From Nitrospirota bacterium (GTDB lineage Bacteria; Nitrospirota; Nitrospiria; Nitrospirales; Nitrospiraceae), in assembly GCA_013388555.1 (NCBI GenBank), contig JACAFD010000068.1, positions 1-64,000 of the forward strand: a stretch of DNA of 64,000 nucleotides, in the 5' to 3' direction. The notes beneath the pieces were generated by a model that was not told where the DNA came from, did no database searches, and saw only the letters and a list, made by a program, of their open reading frames with translations. Positions 41,716 through 51,529 of this stretch are shown one piece after another (position 1 is the first letter of the stretch; the number at the start of each line of letters is the position of its first letter). The translations under genes and the position numbers were made by a program.

Positions 41716-42191
41716 CCGATTCGATCGTTCGACCCATGACGGCTGAGGATCGGTCAGAGGTCATTGAGTTGCTCGCTTTTTCCGATCCTTGGAAACGGCT
41801 GGGCTATCAGGCCAACGACTGGAACAGTTATTTTGTTCCCCTTCCACCAGGACGTGACAGTTATGTTGTGGAGCAGAATGGCAGAGTCGCCGGCATCGCG
41901 GTCGTTCGCCGGAACTTCTTGCTCGGCGATTATGTGGAACTTCTTGGCGTGGCTGACCGGGCAAGAGGCAAGGGGCTGGGGGGGCTGTTGCTCGCTCACG
42001 TCGAAGCATCGGTCTTCTCCCGGGCAAAGAACCTGTTTGCCTGCGTATCGGATTTCAACGATCAGGCCCGGCACTTTTACAAGAAACAGGGCTACCGGGA
42101 GATCGGTCCCATGCCGAACTTTCTGATCCCGGGCAGCGCTGAAATCCTGCTGCGAAAGACGGCGGGACCGGCAAGGGAGAAGAGTCAATAG
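41712..42191 (+). CDS. GNAT-family N-acetyltransferase
   Basis: YVELLGVADRARGKGLGGLLLAHVEASVFSRAKNLFACVSDFNDQARHFYKKQGY. Confidence 0.9.
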   Translation: MTDSIVRPMTAEDRSEVIELLAFSDPWKRLGYQANDWNSYFVPLPPGRDSYVVEQNGRVAGIAVVRRNFLLGDYVELLGVADRARGKGLGGLLLAHVEASVFSRAKNLFACVSDFNDQARHFYKKQGYREIGPMPNFLIPGSAEILLRKTAGPAREKSQ

Positions 42192-42274
42192 TCATTGGTC
42201 ACTCGTCAATGGTACCGACACACCTGTTAACCATTTGCTTGTTGCCAATGACACACGACTATTGACCAATGACG
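42184..42274. repeat. Heptad inverted element (E6)
   Basis: GTCAATA GTCATTG GTCACTC GTCAATG ... CAATGACACACGACTATTGACCAATGAC. Confidence 0.85.
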
Positions 42275-42281
42275 GAGTCCT

Positions 42282-42680
42282 ATGAAAGTTAAGAAATTCC
42301 TCCACACCCGCATGAGGGTCAGCGACATGGAACAGACGATTTCCTTCTACACCAGTATCCTTGGATTGGAGGTGCTGGAACGGAAGGTCTCGCCGCGTGG
42401 CTCGCAGCTGGCTTTTTTGAAAGTGCCCAACAGCGAGGAGCTGATTGAACTGACCAGTTTCCCTCCGAGCGGACCGGTCAACGTACAAGAAGACCTCGTC
42501 CATCTCGCATTTCAAGTGGACAGCCTCGATGACACCATCGCCTCGCTCAACGCGCAGGGAGTCAAAGTCACAGACGGACCCACACAATCCTCCTCCGGCA
42601 GCCGGTTTATTTTCATCGATGCTCCGGACGGGTATGAAATCGAACTCATCGAACGACCGTCTGGCGTGAAGATCGTCTAG
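42282..42680 (+). CDS. VOC/glyoxalase-family protein
   Basis: FLHTRMRVSDMEQTISFYTSILGLEVLERK; FIDAPDGYEIELIE. Confidence 0.9.
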   Translation: MKVKKFLHTRMRVSDMEQTISFYTSILGLEVLERKVSPRGSQLAFLKVPNSEELIELTSFPPSGPVNVQEDLVHLAFQVDSLDDTIASLNAQGVKVTDGPTQSSSGSRFIFIDAPDGYEIELIERPSGVKIV

Positions 42681-42684
42681 CCAA

Positions 42685-42781
42685 AGTCATCCGTCAACGG
42701 TCATTGGTCAATGGTGAGCCAGGAAAAGCTCTCCGTGGCTTCCATTTTCTTGAATGACTATTGACCACTGACCAGTGACCA
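42685..42781. repeat. Heptad inverted element (E7)
   Basis: GTCATCC GTCAACG GTCATTG GTCAATG ... GAATGACTATTGACCACTGACCAGTGACC. Confidence 0.85.
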
Positions 42782-42839
42782 CGTAATGTTCTGACCGCTT
42801 CACGCTTCACGAACGACGGAATACGATAGGAGACCGATA

Positions 42840-43709
42840 ATGAAGAACGGGTTTTTTCGTGGGCATGGGCTGGGCAATGACTATGTGGTGATGGACCCCA
42901 AAGAGCTGTCCTTCCCGCTCACTGCATCAAGGGTCACATCCATCTGTAATCGAAACTGGGGCCTTGGAAGTGATGGAATTCTTGCGCTGGTCCCGTCAAA
43001 GAAAGCGGACTTTGGCCTGCGCATTTTCAACCCTGACGGGAGTGAGGCGGAAAAGTCCGGCAACGGCCTGCGCATCTTTGCCCGCTATCTCCACGCCACC
43101 GGCAAAACGAAACAAAAACATTTCACCGTCGAGACAAAAGGCGGGCTGGTCACGATTGCCCTGCATCTGGACCGGCATGGAGATGCGAGTGCCGTCACGG
43201 TCGAAATGGGCCAGGCTACGTTTCAGCCGGCTGCACTGCCCTGCACCCTCACGGTCAAGGAACTGATCGAGCAGCCCATCAATGCCGCAGGCCAATCCAT
43301 GGCCTTCACCGGCGTCAGTGTCGGTAATCCCCACTGCGTTGTTTTCAAACCGTCCGGACAGTCCTGGTTGAGAGAAGATCTCTTGAAACTAGGACCGGCA
43401 TTGGAGAATCACCCTATCTTTCCGAAGCGAACGAATGTCCAACTCGCCGTCCCGACCGGTCCCCACGAGCTCTTTATCCTGATCTGGGAACGAGGGGCCG
43501 GAGAAACCCAGGCCTCCGGCTCATCCTCCTGCGCTGCCGCAAGTGCGGCTGTCCGGCTCGGACTGGTGAAAAGCCCTGTTAGGGTTACAATGCCAGGGGG
43601 GCAACTCAACATCGAGGTTGCCCAGGACTTCAGCCTCACGATGAAGGGTCCGGTTGCGGAAGTCGCCAGGGGAACCCTTAGTCCGTCGTTTGTGCGAAGC
43701 TTGCGCTGA
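42840..43709 (+). CDS. dapF: Diaminopimelate epimerase
   Basis: HGLGNDYVVMDP, NPDGSEAEKSGNGLRIFARYL, SVGNPHCVVF, WERGAGETQASGSSSCAAA. Confidence 0.97.
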   Translation: MKNGFFRGHGLGNDYVVMDPKELSFPLTASRVTSICNRNWGLGSDGILALVPSKKADFGLRIFNPDGSEAEKSGNGLRIFARYLHATGKTKQKHFTVETKGGLVTIALHLDRHGDASAVTVEMGQATFQPAALPCTLTVKELIEQPINAAGQSMAFTGVSVGNPHCVVFKPSGQSWLREDLLKLGPALENHPIFPKRTNVQLAVPTGPHELFILIWERGAGETQASGSSSCAAASAAVRLGLVKSPVRVTMPGGQLNIEVAQDFSLTMKGPVAEVARGTLSPSFVRSLR

Positions 43710-43710
43710 A

Positions 43711-43803
43711 CAGTCATTGGTCATCAGTCACCGGTGAAGAAATGTCAACGGTCATGGGTCAATAGTTAATGGTGAAGAGACGTAAATGGTCATAGATCAA
43801 TGG
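43711..43803. repeat. Heptad element (E8)
   Basis: GTCATTG GTCATCA GTCACCG GTGAAGA; GTCAACG GTCATGG GTCAATA GTTAATG GTGAAGA. Confidence 0.75.
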
Positions 43804-44207
43804 TAGGAGATAGAAAAAGAACAGGTACTGTCAGAACGTTTCAGGACTTGGAGGTATGGCAAGTCGGTAGAGATGTCCACGTGCGACTGTACATCGTCGC
43901 AACCCGACTTCCAGATCGCGAGAGATATAATCTTTCGGCTCAGATCAGAAGGGCGTCCGTTTCGTTGACTGCAAACATCGCAGAGGGATATGGACGGTTC
44001 CACTTCAAGGAGAATATTCAGTTTTGTCGTATCCCCAGAGGCTCAGCTTATGAGTTGATCGACCATCTGATCTCATGCCAGGATGAACGTTATCTAGCAA
44101 AGGAAGAAGTCGAAGCCCTACACCGTGAACTGTTGACGTTTGTGCGTCTCCTCAACGGATACATTCGCAGCATCGGCGCCTCTAAGCGAACAGACGATAG
44201 TCAATAG
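43800..44207 (+). CDS. Four-helix-bundle protein (S23/23S rRNA intervening-sequence-type)
   Basis: FQDLEVWQVGRDV...IRRASVSLTANIAEGYGR...RGSAYELIDHLISCQD. Confidence 0.85.
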   Translation: MVGDRKRTGTVRTFQDLEVWQVGRDVHVRLYIVATRLPDRERYNLSAQIRRASVSLTANIAEGYGRFHFKENIQFCRIPRGSAYELIDHLISCQDERYLAKEEVEALHRELLTFVRLLNGYIRSIGASKRTDDSQ

Positions 44208-44338
44208 TCACTGGCCATCAGTCATTGGTAAGATAGCTGCCAAGACATCTTGGTCGGACGAAAGGCTATTGACCTCCGTGCTTGACCAATGACTACTGAC
44301 CATTGACTCTTGACTGCTGACCGTTGACCAATGACCAA
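44198..44338. repeat. Heptad inverted element (E9), eight heptads in right arm
   Basis: GTCAATA GTCACTG GCCATCA GTCATTG ... TTGACCA ATGACTA CTGACCA TTGACTC TTGACTG CTGACCG TTGACCA ATGACCA. Confidence 0.9.
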
Positions 44339-46151
44339 TACTCTTCAATCTAAACTCGACCACTTACCAGACCAGCCGGGAGTCTATCTATTCAGGGACG
44401 AGCGAAGTGAGTTACTCTACATCGGGAAGGCCGCAGTCTTGTCCAACCGCGTGCGGTCCTACTTTCAAAAAGGGGGCGACCATTCTCCAAAACATAGAGC
44501 CCTGGTCAGCCACATCGTAGACCTGGAAACGATCGTCACCCGCTCAGAGCTCGAAGCGCTCATCCTTGAGAGCAATCTGATCAAACAGCACAGGCCCCGG
44601 TTCAATGTGGTCTTGCGGGACGATAAACAATATCCCTACCTTCGCCTGCCGATCAAAGAGGATTTCCCGCGTCTCTCCATCGTCCGCCGTGTGCAGCAAG
44701 ATGGCGCACTCTATTATGGCCCCTACACGCCGGCAGGCGCGTTGCGTGAGACATTGAAAGTCATCAAGAAAGCCTTCCCCCTGGCCACCTGCACGATCGA
44801 GATTGATGGCGAGGCGGAGCGAGCCTGTATCGAATTCGAGATCAAACGGTGTATGGCGCCTTGCACCGGCAATCAATCAAAGGAGGACTATCACCGGATC
44901 GTCAAACAGGTGCGTCAGTTTCTCGAAGGACGCGACCATGAATTACTGGACGATTTGCGTATGCAAATGGAACTGGCGGCGGGACGTGAAGAGTTCGAAG
45001 AGGCGGCCCGCTTGCGCGATCGGCTTTTCAACATCGAACGCACACTTGAGAAACAACGTATCACCCAAACAACGACGACCGACCAGGACGTCATCGGCCT
45101 GGCGCGGCGAGGCTCGGCGGTCGACCTCCAGATCCTGTTCGTGCGCGGCGGCCTCTTGATCGGACGCAAGGACTTCTTTTGGCCCAATTCAGCCGACGCC
45201 GGCGATGAGGAACTCATTCGATCCGCCATTGAACAGTTCTACAACAAAGACGGTCAACCGCCCAAAGAGCTGCTCATCCCCACCAACCTGGATGACGTCA
45301 CGGTCATCGAAGAGTGGCTCTCAGGCAAGCGCGGGAACGAAGTTCGCGTCGTGGCGCCCGAGCGGGGTGTGAAACACCAATTGCTCCTTCTGGCGGAAGA
45401 GAATGCCGGGGCTGCGGTTGCCGATCACCTGCGCGACGAGGAAATCGGACGACAAGCAGTTGAAGAACTGAAGCGCCTTGTACGATTGGCCATCGCGCCT
45501 CGGCGCATCGAAGGGTTCGATATTTCAAACACCATGGGCAACCAATCCGTCGCGTCCATGGTCGTATGGGAAGACGGCCAGATGAAGAAAGCCGACTACC
45601 GTCGATTCAAAATCCAAACCGTGACCGGCGCCAACGATTTCGCCAGCATGCAGGAAGTCGTCATGCGTCGCTATGGGGAGAGCGAGCATCTCCCGAGTCC
45701 CGACCTCATCCTCATCGACGGAGGATTAGGCCAGCTCGCCGCAGCCATGGAAGGGATGAAACAGGTCGGTCATCAGGATCTGGCGATTATCGGACTGGCC
45801 AAGGCGCGCGGCGAGAAGGATGAGCGGATCTTCCTGCCAGGTCGTAAAAACCCCGTCGTGCTTCGTGCGAACTCTCCGGCCACCCATCTCGTGCAACGTA
45901 TTCGTGATGAGGCCCATCGATTTGCGATAACATTCCACCGAAAACTGCGCGGCAAAGCCCTGATGGCTTCGCCACTGGATCAGGTGATTGGTATCGGCGA
46001 AATCAAGCGGGCCAGGCTGTTGAAACGATATGGCAACCTGGCGAACATCGCTGCGGCTACGGACGATGAATTGACGGCAGCCGGCCTCGATCTCAAGACC
46101 GTCGAGGAGCTGCGGAAAACGCTGGCGAAATCTACTCCGTCCGGCAGCTGA
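44331..46151 (+). CDS. uvrC: Excinuclease ABC subunit C
   Basis: LPDQPGVYLFRDERSELLYIGKAAVLSNRVRSYF; FDISNTMGNQSVASMVVWEDG; LILIDGGLGQLAAAM. Confidence 0.98.
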   Translation: MTNTLQSKLDHLPDQPGVYLFRDERSELLYIGKAAVLSNRVRSYFQKGGDHSPKHRALVSHIVDLETIVTRSELEALILESNLIKQHRPRFNVVLRDDKQYPYLRLPIKEDFPRLSIVRRVQQDGALYYGPYTPAGALRETLKVIKKAFPLATCTIEIDGEAERACIEFEIKRCMAPCTGNQSKEDYHRIVKQVRQFLEGRDHELLDDLRMQMELAAGREEFEEAARLRDRLFNIERTLEKQRITQTTTTDQDVIGLARRGSAVDLQILFVRGGLLIGRKDFFWPNSADAGDEELIRSAIEQFYNKDGQPPKELLIPTNLDDVTVIEEWLSGKRGNEVRVVAPERGVKHQLLLLAEENAGAAVADHLRDEEIGRQAVEELKRLVRLAIAPRRIEGFDISNTMGNQSVASMVVWEDGQMKKADYRRFKIQTVTGANDFASMQEVVMRRYGESEHLPSPDLILIDGGLGQLAAAMEGMKQVGHQDLAIIGLAKARGEKDERIFLPGRKNPVVLRANSPATHLVQRIRDEAHRFAITFHRKLRGKALMASPLDQVIGIGEIKRARLLKRYGNLANIAAATDDELTAAGLDLKTVEELRKTLAKSTPSGS

Positions 46152-46172
46152 ATGGCCATCCCTTCTCTCGTT

Positions 46173-47522
46173 TCAAAACATGAGATTGACGCTGACGGTC
46201 CCCAGATGGACATAGGCATGGTATGTCCCGTCAACGGAGGGGTCTCGATTGCCGGTAATCGTCCGTGACTCATAGAACCATTCCTGAAACGCTGCATCGA
46301 ACCCGATTGCCTTCGGCCACAGCGCGGAGGCCCCTCCGCAAGGCACCAGGCCGAGAAACTTAGCCGGGCCTTTGCATACAAAGCCCGTCCCGATGGACAG
46401 CGTGTTGGCGGATAAAGAAATCGTCGCCGGGTTGAACGTGGTATCGGGAACGGGATTCTCGGTCCTGGTGTACCCCGATCGGACTGCCACATCCCAATGG
46501 GGTAACCACGAGGGGTTGAGCCATTTGTATTCGGTGCCGATGGCCACGACCGGCACCGTATCCCATTGTTGTGGTTGCGGGATGACCCCCCCTGAGGAGA
46601 GGTGGATATCGAGGTTCCGGTTCGACTTCCACCCGACATATTCCACGTCGAGTTCCACCTTCCATTCACGCTCACTCGTACGAACCGGCCAGATTGCAAT
46701 GGCTCCGGTATAGATCTGAGGAAGCACGAGGCTGGTGGAGGCATCGGCCACCTTCGCCCCGTTGACCAACAACGATCCATTCAACGGCACCACGGCCTGG
46801 GTACGATAGACCAGCCCGATGGAGGCGATCGGTTTGCCATCGCTGTTTCTCAGAGGTGTATAGAGCAGGCTGAAGGTTGCGCCGGCTCCTGTTCCGTTGC
46901 CGTTGGCCTCAATAGAGGCACCAGCTAGGGCGCCAGTGCCGACTTGCTTCTGCTCGGCATGCCCCTGCCCCATAAAACTTGCGAAAGTGTAGATGTCTGC
47001 GCTCACTCCGATGGCCAACTGATCGTTAATCTTATAGGCCACGGTCGGCTTAATAGCGATGAGCGGAAGCGCCGCAGAGGTGACGGCTGTATTGAAAGGG
47101 CCGTCTAACGGATAGCGGGTGTTCAAACCGTACGGCGAGTTGAGACCAAGACCGATCGTCACATTGGACAGACGGTCCAATCCGAGAGATCCAAGATTCG
47201 CACTCACGTAGGAGTAGCTCGGTGGGGGATTGGCAACACTTCCTCCAAAGTCTCCCCGACTGTCTATTCCGGTCGGGCTTGTAAACTCGACAGACCCCCC
47301 GACCAGGGTTGTTCCGGTGACGACTTGGATTCCACTCACTTGGCTCAGCCCGGCTGGATTATAGTGAATGGCTGAAGCATCATCGGCCTGTGCGACAAAG
47401 GCATTCCCCTGCCCGGCTGCGGTGGCGCTTTGTGGTTGGAACCGAAGGGCCTGTGCATGTCCAAGCTGCGGGCACAGGATAAAAAACAGCACCAGAGACA
47501 AGAGCCATTGGTGGCCTCTCAT
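46173..47522 (-). CDS. OmpP1/FadL/TodX-family outer-membrane transporter
   Basis: FQPQSATAAGQGNAFVAQADDASAIHYNPAGLSQVSGIQVVTGTTLV. Confidence 0.92.
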   Translation of the reverse strand: MRGHQWLLSLVLFFILCPQLGHAQALRFQPQSATAAGQGNAFVAQADDASAIHYNPAGLSQVSGIQVVTGTTLVGGSVEFTSPTGIDSRGDFGGSVANPPPSYSYVSANLGSLGLDRLSNVTIGLGLNSPYGLNTRYPLDGPFNTAVTSAALPLIAIKPTVAYKINDQLAIGVSADIYTFASFMGQGHAEQKQVGTGALAGASIEANGNGTGAGATFSLLYTPLRNSDGKPIASIGLVYRTQAVVPLNGSLLVNGAKVADASTSLVLPQIYTGAIAIWPVRTSEREWKVELDVEYVGWKSNRNLDIHLSSGGVIPQPQQWDTVPVVAIGTEYKWLNPSWLPHWDVAVRSGYTRTENPVPDTTFNPATISLSANTLSIGTGFVCKGPAKFLGLVPCGGASALWPKAIGFDAAFQEWFYESRTITGNRDPSVDGTYHAYVHLGTVSVNLMF

Positions 47523-47719
47523 GCCATATTCCTACACGTTGTCATCTTTTATCTGACAGTCCAATGATTATGCGTTCCCGACGGCAACGGAACTTCCTCA
47601 TGTTCCGGCGTATATAGCTGAATTGACCGGGAACTCGCTAGGGCTAAAATGCCTTATCGCCAAACCGGCTTGTTTTATGGTAGCCTTTCGTGACTTACGT
47701 ACTATAAGGAAGGCGATCT

Positions 47720-48520
47720 ATGGCACACCTCCAGAACAAACGGCCCTTTCCCAAAGCTCTCTTTACCCAGCTAACCAAACCAGAGTGTGAACATTTTATT
47801 GAAGTACTGCACTTTGCGGCGCAGTCCGAAAGCGTCGAAGATGTCAAAGATGTGCTCACACGGTTCCAAACTCTGTTTCCTTTTACCCGGGTGATCGGTG
47901 GGCTCGCAAAACTCAGCCGCTCGGGCGCATTTGAGGGCTTTACCAATGTCCTCAATGTCAGCTATCCAGAAGAGTGGATTCGCCTTTACTGGCAGAAGGG
48001 GTATTTTGAGGTCGATCCGGTTCTCCAGACAGCCTTACAGAAACCAGGGACTCAGCATTGGGAATCCACCTACAAGGCGGCAAACTCGGACAAACAGCGA
48101 GAATTTATGGCGGCGGCGAAGGAGTTTGGCCTAGGGGATGGCATCACAACGGGATCAACGGATACGGCATGTGGAGTCGGAACCTTCTGCTCATTTGCCT
48201 CTGCTGAACGCGTGGATGCAAAACGGTACATGCCGCTGGTCGAGTACTTTGGATACCACGTTCATCTTGCCCTCTTGCGCACTGCCCCAAAGAGTTCGCA
48301 AGCGGTTGCTCCCTGTGTGAGAGAACTCACGCTACGTGAAATGACAATCCTCAACTGGGTAAGGCAGGGTAAGACGAATTGGGAGATCGCCAAGATCATG
48401 AGCGTGACTGAACGGACCATTCGCTTCCACGTGGAAAGCATCTTTTCAAAGTTGGATGTCACCTCGCGATCCCATGCGGTCGCGACCGCCATCGAACATG
48501 GCCTGCCTAATGTGGTGTAA
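47720..48520 (+). CDS. LuxR-family regulator with autoinducer-binding domain
   Basis: YPEEWIRLYWQKGYFEVDPVLQTAL (autoinducer-binding); LTLREMTILNWVRQGKTNWEIAKIMSVTERTIRFHVESIFSKLDVTSRSHAVA (GerE HTH). Confidence 0.93.
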   Translation: MAHLQNKRPFPKALFTQLTKPECEHFIEVLHFAAQSESVEDVKDVLTRFQTLFPFTRVIGGLAKLSRSGAFEGFTNVLNVSYPEEWIRLYWQKGYFEVDPVLQTALQKPGTQHWESTYKAANSDKQREFMAAAKEFGLGDGITTGSTDTACGVGTFCSFASAERVDAKRYMPLVEYFGYHVHLALLRTAPKSSQAVAPCVRELTLREMTILNWVRQGKTNWEIAKIMSVTERTIRFHVESIFSKLDVTSRSHAVATAIEHGLPNVV

Positions 48521-48556
48521 CCGCATGTGGCCTGATTGATCTCAGTCGGCACTCCA

Positions 48557-49270
48557 TTACGCCTCTGCACCCACTAATCCTAACCTCTGGCAGTTCGAAT
48601 ACGTAGAGGTCCGGCCAACAATCATCTCCCCCTGTAACGTCTCAATAGAGGAGATCCAGTTCAGCAGCCGTGGTTTTTTGGTCGCATTTTCTTCGTCAAA
48701 TCGAACCATGTCGTATAGCGCTGCAACGGAGCTGGCTCCAGCGGGAGGAAGCACCACCGGCTGTCCTATCATTTCACAAGGGAATCCTAGTGCTCGAAGT
48801 GTTCGAAAGAACCGGTGCTCGACCTCAAGATAGTAATACCGAATGTCGTTTGCCACCGCCCATTGATAGACGCCTTTCAACAGCACCAGCATCATCTTCG
48901 ATGAGAGCCCTCTGTCGCGGATTTCAGGATCAATCGCAAGCCTGGTGATCTCGGCAGTATCGGAAGTTTTTCTGAGTTGATAGCCAGCTGGCAGTAAGGC
49001 GCCAAACTCTTTTTCGAGCATGAATTGTCCGGAGGAAGGAAGGAGTCGAGCTGCCCCAACCACCGCTCCGTCATCTCTGATCAGCCCAACGGTTGTCCCC
49101 CACAAATCGTACAGATCGATTTCCTGTCCATCATCTGTTTCGGGAACCCATTTCAGCGACTCAGCAAACACTTTATGCCGGAGTCGATAGGATTGAGTGA
49201 GCTGCTCCCCGTGCAGGGTCTTCACGATAAAACCGTTTTCACTGAATTCAACCTCGTTTACTGCGCGCAT
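48557..49270 (-). CDS. LuxI-family acyl-homoserine-lactone synthase
   Basis: YRLRHKVFAESLKWVPETDDGQEIDLYD, GAARLLPSS, EITRLAIDPEIRDRG; start trimmed from 49459. Confidence 0.9.
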   Translation of the reverse strand: MRAVNEVEFSENGFIVKTLHGEQLTQSYRLRHKVFAESLKWVPETDDGQEIDLYDLWGTTVGLIRDDGAVVGAARLLPSSGQFMLEKEFGALLPAGYQLRKTSDTAEITRLAIDPEIRDRGLSSKMMLVLLKGVYQWAVANDIRYYYLEVEHRFFRTLRALGFPCEMIGQPVVLPPAGASSVAALYDMVRFDEENATKKPRLLNWISSIETLQGEMIVGRTSTYSNCQRLGLVGAEA

Positions 49271-49339
49271 CCGCTGTCTCCTTTCGTAAAACACATAAGA
49301 GCCCGCTGACTTTCTCAGCCATTGTTTTTCATGTTCTAC

Positions 49340-49379
49340 GTATTTCGTCACCTGGCGGTTGCGCCAGGTGACGAAATAC
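49340..49379. promoter_or_regulatory. Perfect 18-bp inverted repeat with lux-box-like 20-bp core (49350..49369)
   Basis: GTATTTCGTCACCTGGCG-gttg-CGCCAGGTGACGAAATAC; core ACCTG-N10-CAGGT, about 80 bp upstream of the luxI start. Confidence 0.6.
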
Positions 49380-49457
49380 AAGGCGATTGCGTACAAATAG
49401 CGTCCAGTCGAACTAAGGAGTCTCTGCGAGTAGAAGCTCCGATGATGTGCTCGAAGC

Positions 49458-50303
49458 ATGAAATTGGAAAGGATCTTCCACCTAATGAAAAGTCGGCCGA
49501 ACTTCCAAATTCTCGATGGGTTTCGGCATTCTTCAGGGAAACCGGCACAGCAACGTGCAGCTCTCGCTCATGGAATTCCCTGGGACACAACGGAGTCTCT
49601 TCCTTACCTGCTACGTGAACAGGTCGGAGGCAGTCTCGCCTCAGCGCTTAAGGCATCCGAGCAACGTCTAACCGCCCTGTTGCACGATCGGAGCCGTATC
49701 GGGAGGGAGCTGCACGATTCTGTACTGCAAGCGCTCTATGCGATCGAGCTGAGTCTTGCGCAATCCCCTGAACTACACAGGGATGTGCCATCCGCTCTGC
49801 CACGTTCCAATGGTCAGGCGACCGACCAGCTCAATAAGCTCATCCGAGACATCCGGCGCATGATCCGGAGTGTGGAATCCGACAACATCGATCCGTTTCG
49901 GCTGGTCTCCGAGTTACAAGCCCTTGCCCAAAGCTGTGAACAGGTGGGTGGATTCCGGATTCGTGTGGTGGTCGCCCCTGCAGCAGCAGAGATCCTGACC
50001 GGCGAAGAAGCGCGTGAACTCGTTGCGATTGCCAGAGAGGCCTTGAGTAATTGTGTCCGTCACGCCCACGCTACACAGATTGTGATTGCCCTTCGGCACA
50101 TCGGCTCACGAGTACGACTGCGCATTTGTGACAACGGATCAGGCTTCGAGATCGCCGGGGGACAGGCGAAAGGCCTTGGGATCGCGCAGATGGAAGCACG
50201 GGCTCGAAAGATCGGTGGTCGCCTGAACATCAAATCCACTCTGAACCGAGGCACATGCGTCACCGCTGATGTCTATCTTGAACCGGTACTCGCGCCAACA
50301 TGA
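49458..50303 (+). CDS. Soluble NarL-type (HisKA_3) sensor histidine kinase
   Basis: SRIGRELHDSVLQALYAIELSL; EARELVAIAREALSNCVRHAHA; GSGFEIAGGQAKGLGIAQMEARARKIGG. Confidence 0.88.
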   Translation: MKLERIFHLMKSRPNFQILDGFRHSSGKPAQQRAALAHGIPWDTTESLPYLLREQVGGSLASALKASEQRLTALLHDRSRIGRELHDSVLQALYAIELSLAQSPELHRDVPSALPRSNGQATDQLNKLIRDIRRMIRSVESDNIDPFRLVSELQALAQSCEQVGGFRIRVVVAPAAAEILTGEEARELVAIAREALSNCVRHAHATQIVIALRHIGSRVRLRICDNGSGFEIAGGQAKGLGIAQMEARARKIGGRLNIKSTLNRGTCVTADVYLEPVLAPT

Positions 50304-51529
50304 GGCACCCACGCGCCCATCTTGCCACGGGCTCATTCCCGGACGTACCCGGACGAGGGTCACGCAGGAGCAACAAGACCGAGACAATCGGTCCCTGGAA
50401 GTTGACGGTGCATCCTGGGGAACCGATTGAGGACTGCTATCGAACACTGCTGGAGGCCTCCAGCAGCGCGATTCTGCTTCTCTCGCCCGACTCAATCATT
50501 CTAGGATGGAACCGCTCGGCTGAAACAGTATCCGGTTGGGCGGCTGGTAAGGTACTGGGTCGCAACTTTGTGGAACTGTTTCTCCCGAAGGAGGCGCACG
50601 CGTCTTTCCAGATAACACTCGCACAAGTTACTGCGGGGAAGGAGGTGAGGGGCCTTGAGATCCCTCTCCAGGCACGTACTGGATTACAGACGATGCTTTG
50701 TTGGAATCTCTCGCGGGTGCTGGGAACTCATGGAGACCTGATCGGCCTCATGGCCATTGGGACTGCCCTCGTCCCTGATACTCAGATAGAGAAAGAACTC
50801 CGGCTTGCTCATGCCAGAATCCTGAGCGAGGCTCGCCGCGCAGAGAAGGTAGCAGGCGAGGAACGACGCAGAATTGCACGGGAATTACACGACGAGTTTG
50901 GACAAGTCTTGACCAGTCTGAAGTTCGACCTGGCCTGGCTCAGTAAAAAGCTCTCGCTATTGCCTGCTCCAATCGGCAGCAGGGATCTATTGAACAAGGT
51001 CCAGGCCATGTCAGGATCGGTCGACGCACTCTCGGAGTCCCTCCGCGCAACAGTAGCAGCTCTGCGCCCTGCGATGCTGGATGATCTTGGACTGGTCCCA
51101 GCGTTGGAATCCCTCGCAACGACATTCCAGCTTCGCACGGGCGCGCGATGCCTACTAGAGATGGCCCCGGAGTTGTCGTCGATGGAGCTGCCCTCCGAAA
51201 CGTCTGCCGCGTTATTTCGAATCGCACAGGAATTATTGACCAATGTGATGCGTCACGCTGCCGCTTCGCTGGTACGAATACGACTGCACCAGGCTGACGG
51301 CAGGGTGACATTAGAAGTGACTGACAACGGGAAAGGCATGACCTGCAAGCGGATGAACAAGCCCAATTCCTTCGGGCTTCGAGGAATGCAGGAACGAGTC
51401 TCCCTCCTGGGCGGCCACTTTTATATCGGAAGCACGCTCGGGGTCGGAACCACCGCCCGTGCCTCTGTGCCGGCCCGCCGGCCAGAGCCTTTGGGCGGCG
51501 GGCCGGTTGTGGAGAGCTCCATCCCATGA
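50300..51529 (+). CDS. PAS-domain sensor histidine kinase (HisKA_3)
   Basis: PAS: SSSAILLLSPDSIILGWNRSAETVSGWAAGKVLGRNFVELF; RRIARELHDEFGQVLTSLKFDLAWL. Confidence 0.93.
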   Translation: MRHPRAHLATGSFPDVPGRGSRRSNKTETIGPWKLTVHPGEPIEDCYRTLLEASSSAILLLSPDSIILGWNRSAETVSGWAAGKVLGRNFVELFLPKEAHASFQITLAQVTAGKEVRGLEIPLQARTGLQTMLCWNLSRVLGTHGDLIGLMAIGTALVPDTQIEKELRLAHARILSEARRAEKVAGEERRRIARELHDEFGQVLTSLKFDLAWLSKKLSLLPAPIGSRDLLNKVQAMSGSVDALSESLRATVAALRPAMLDDLGLVPALESLATTFQLRTGARCLLEMAPELSSMELPSETSAALFRIAQELLTNVMRHAAASLVRIRLHQADGRVTLEVTDNGKGMTCKRMNKPNSFGLRGMQERVSLLGGHFYIGSTLGVGTTARASVPARRPEPLGGGPVVESSIP

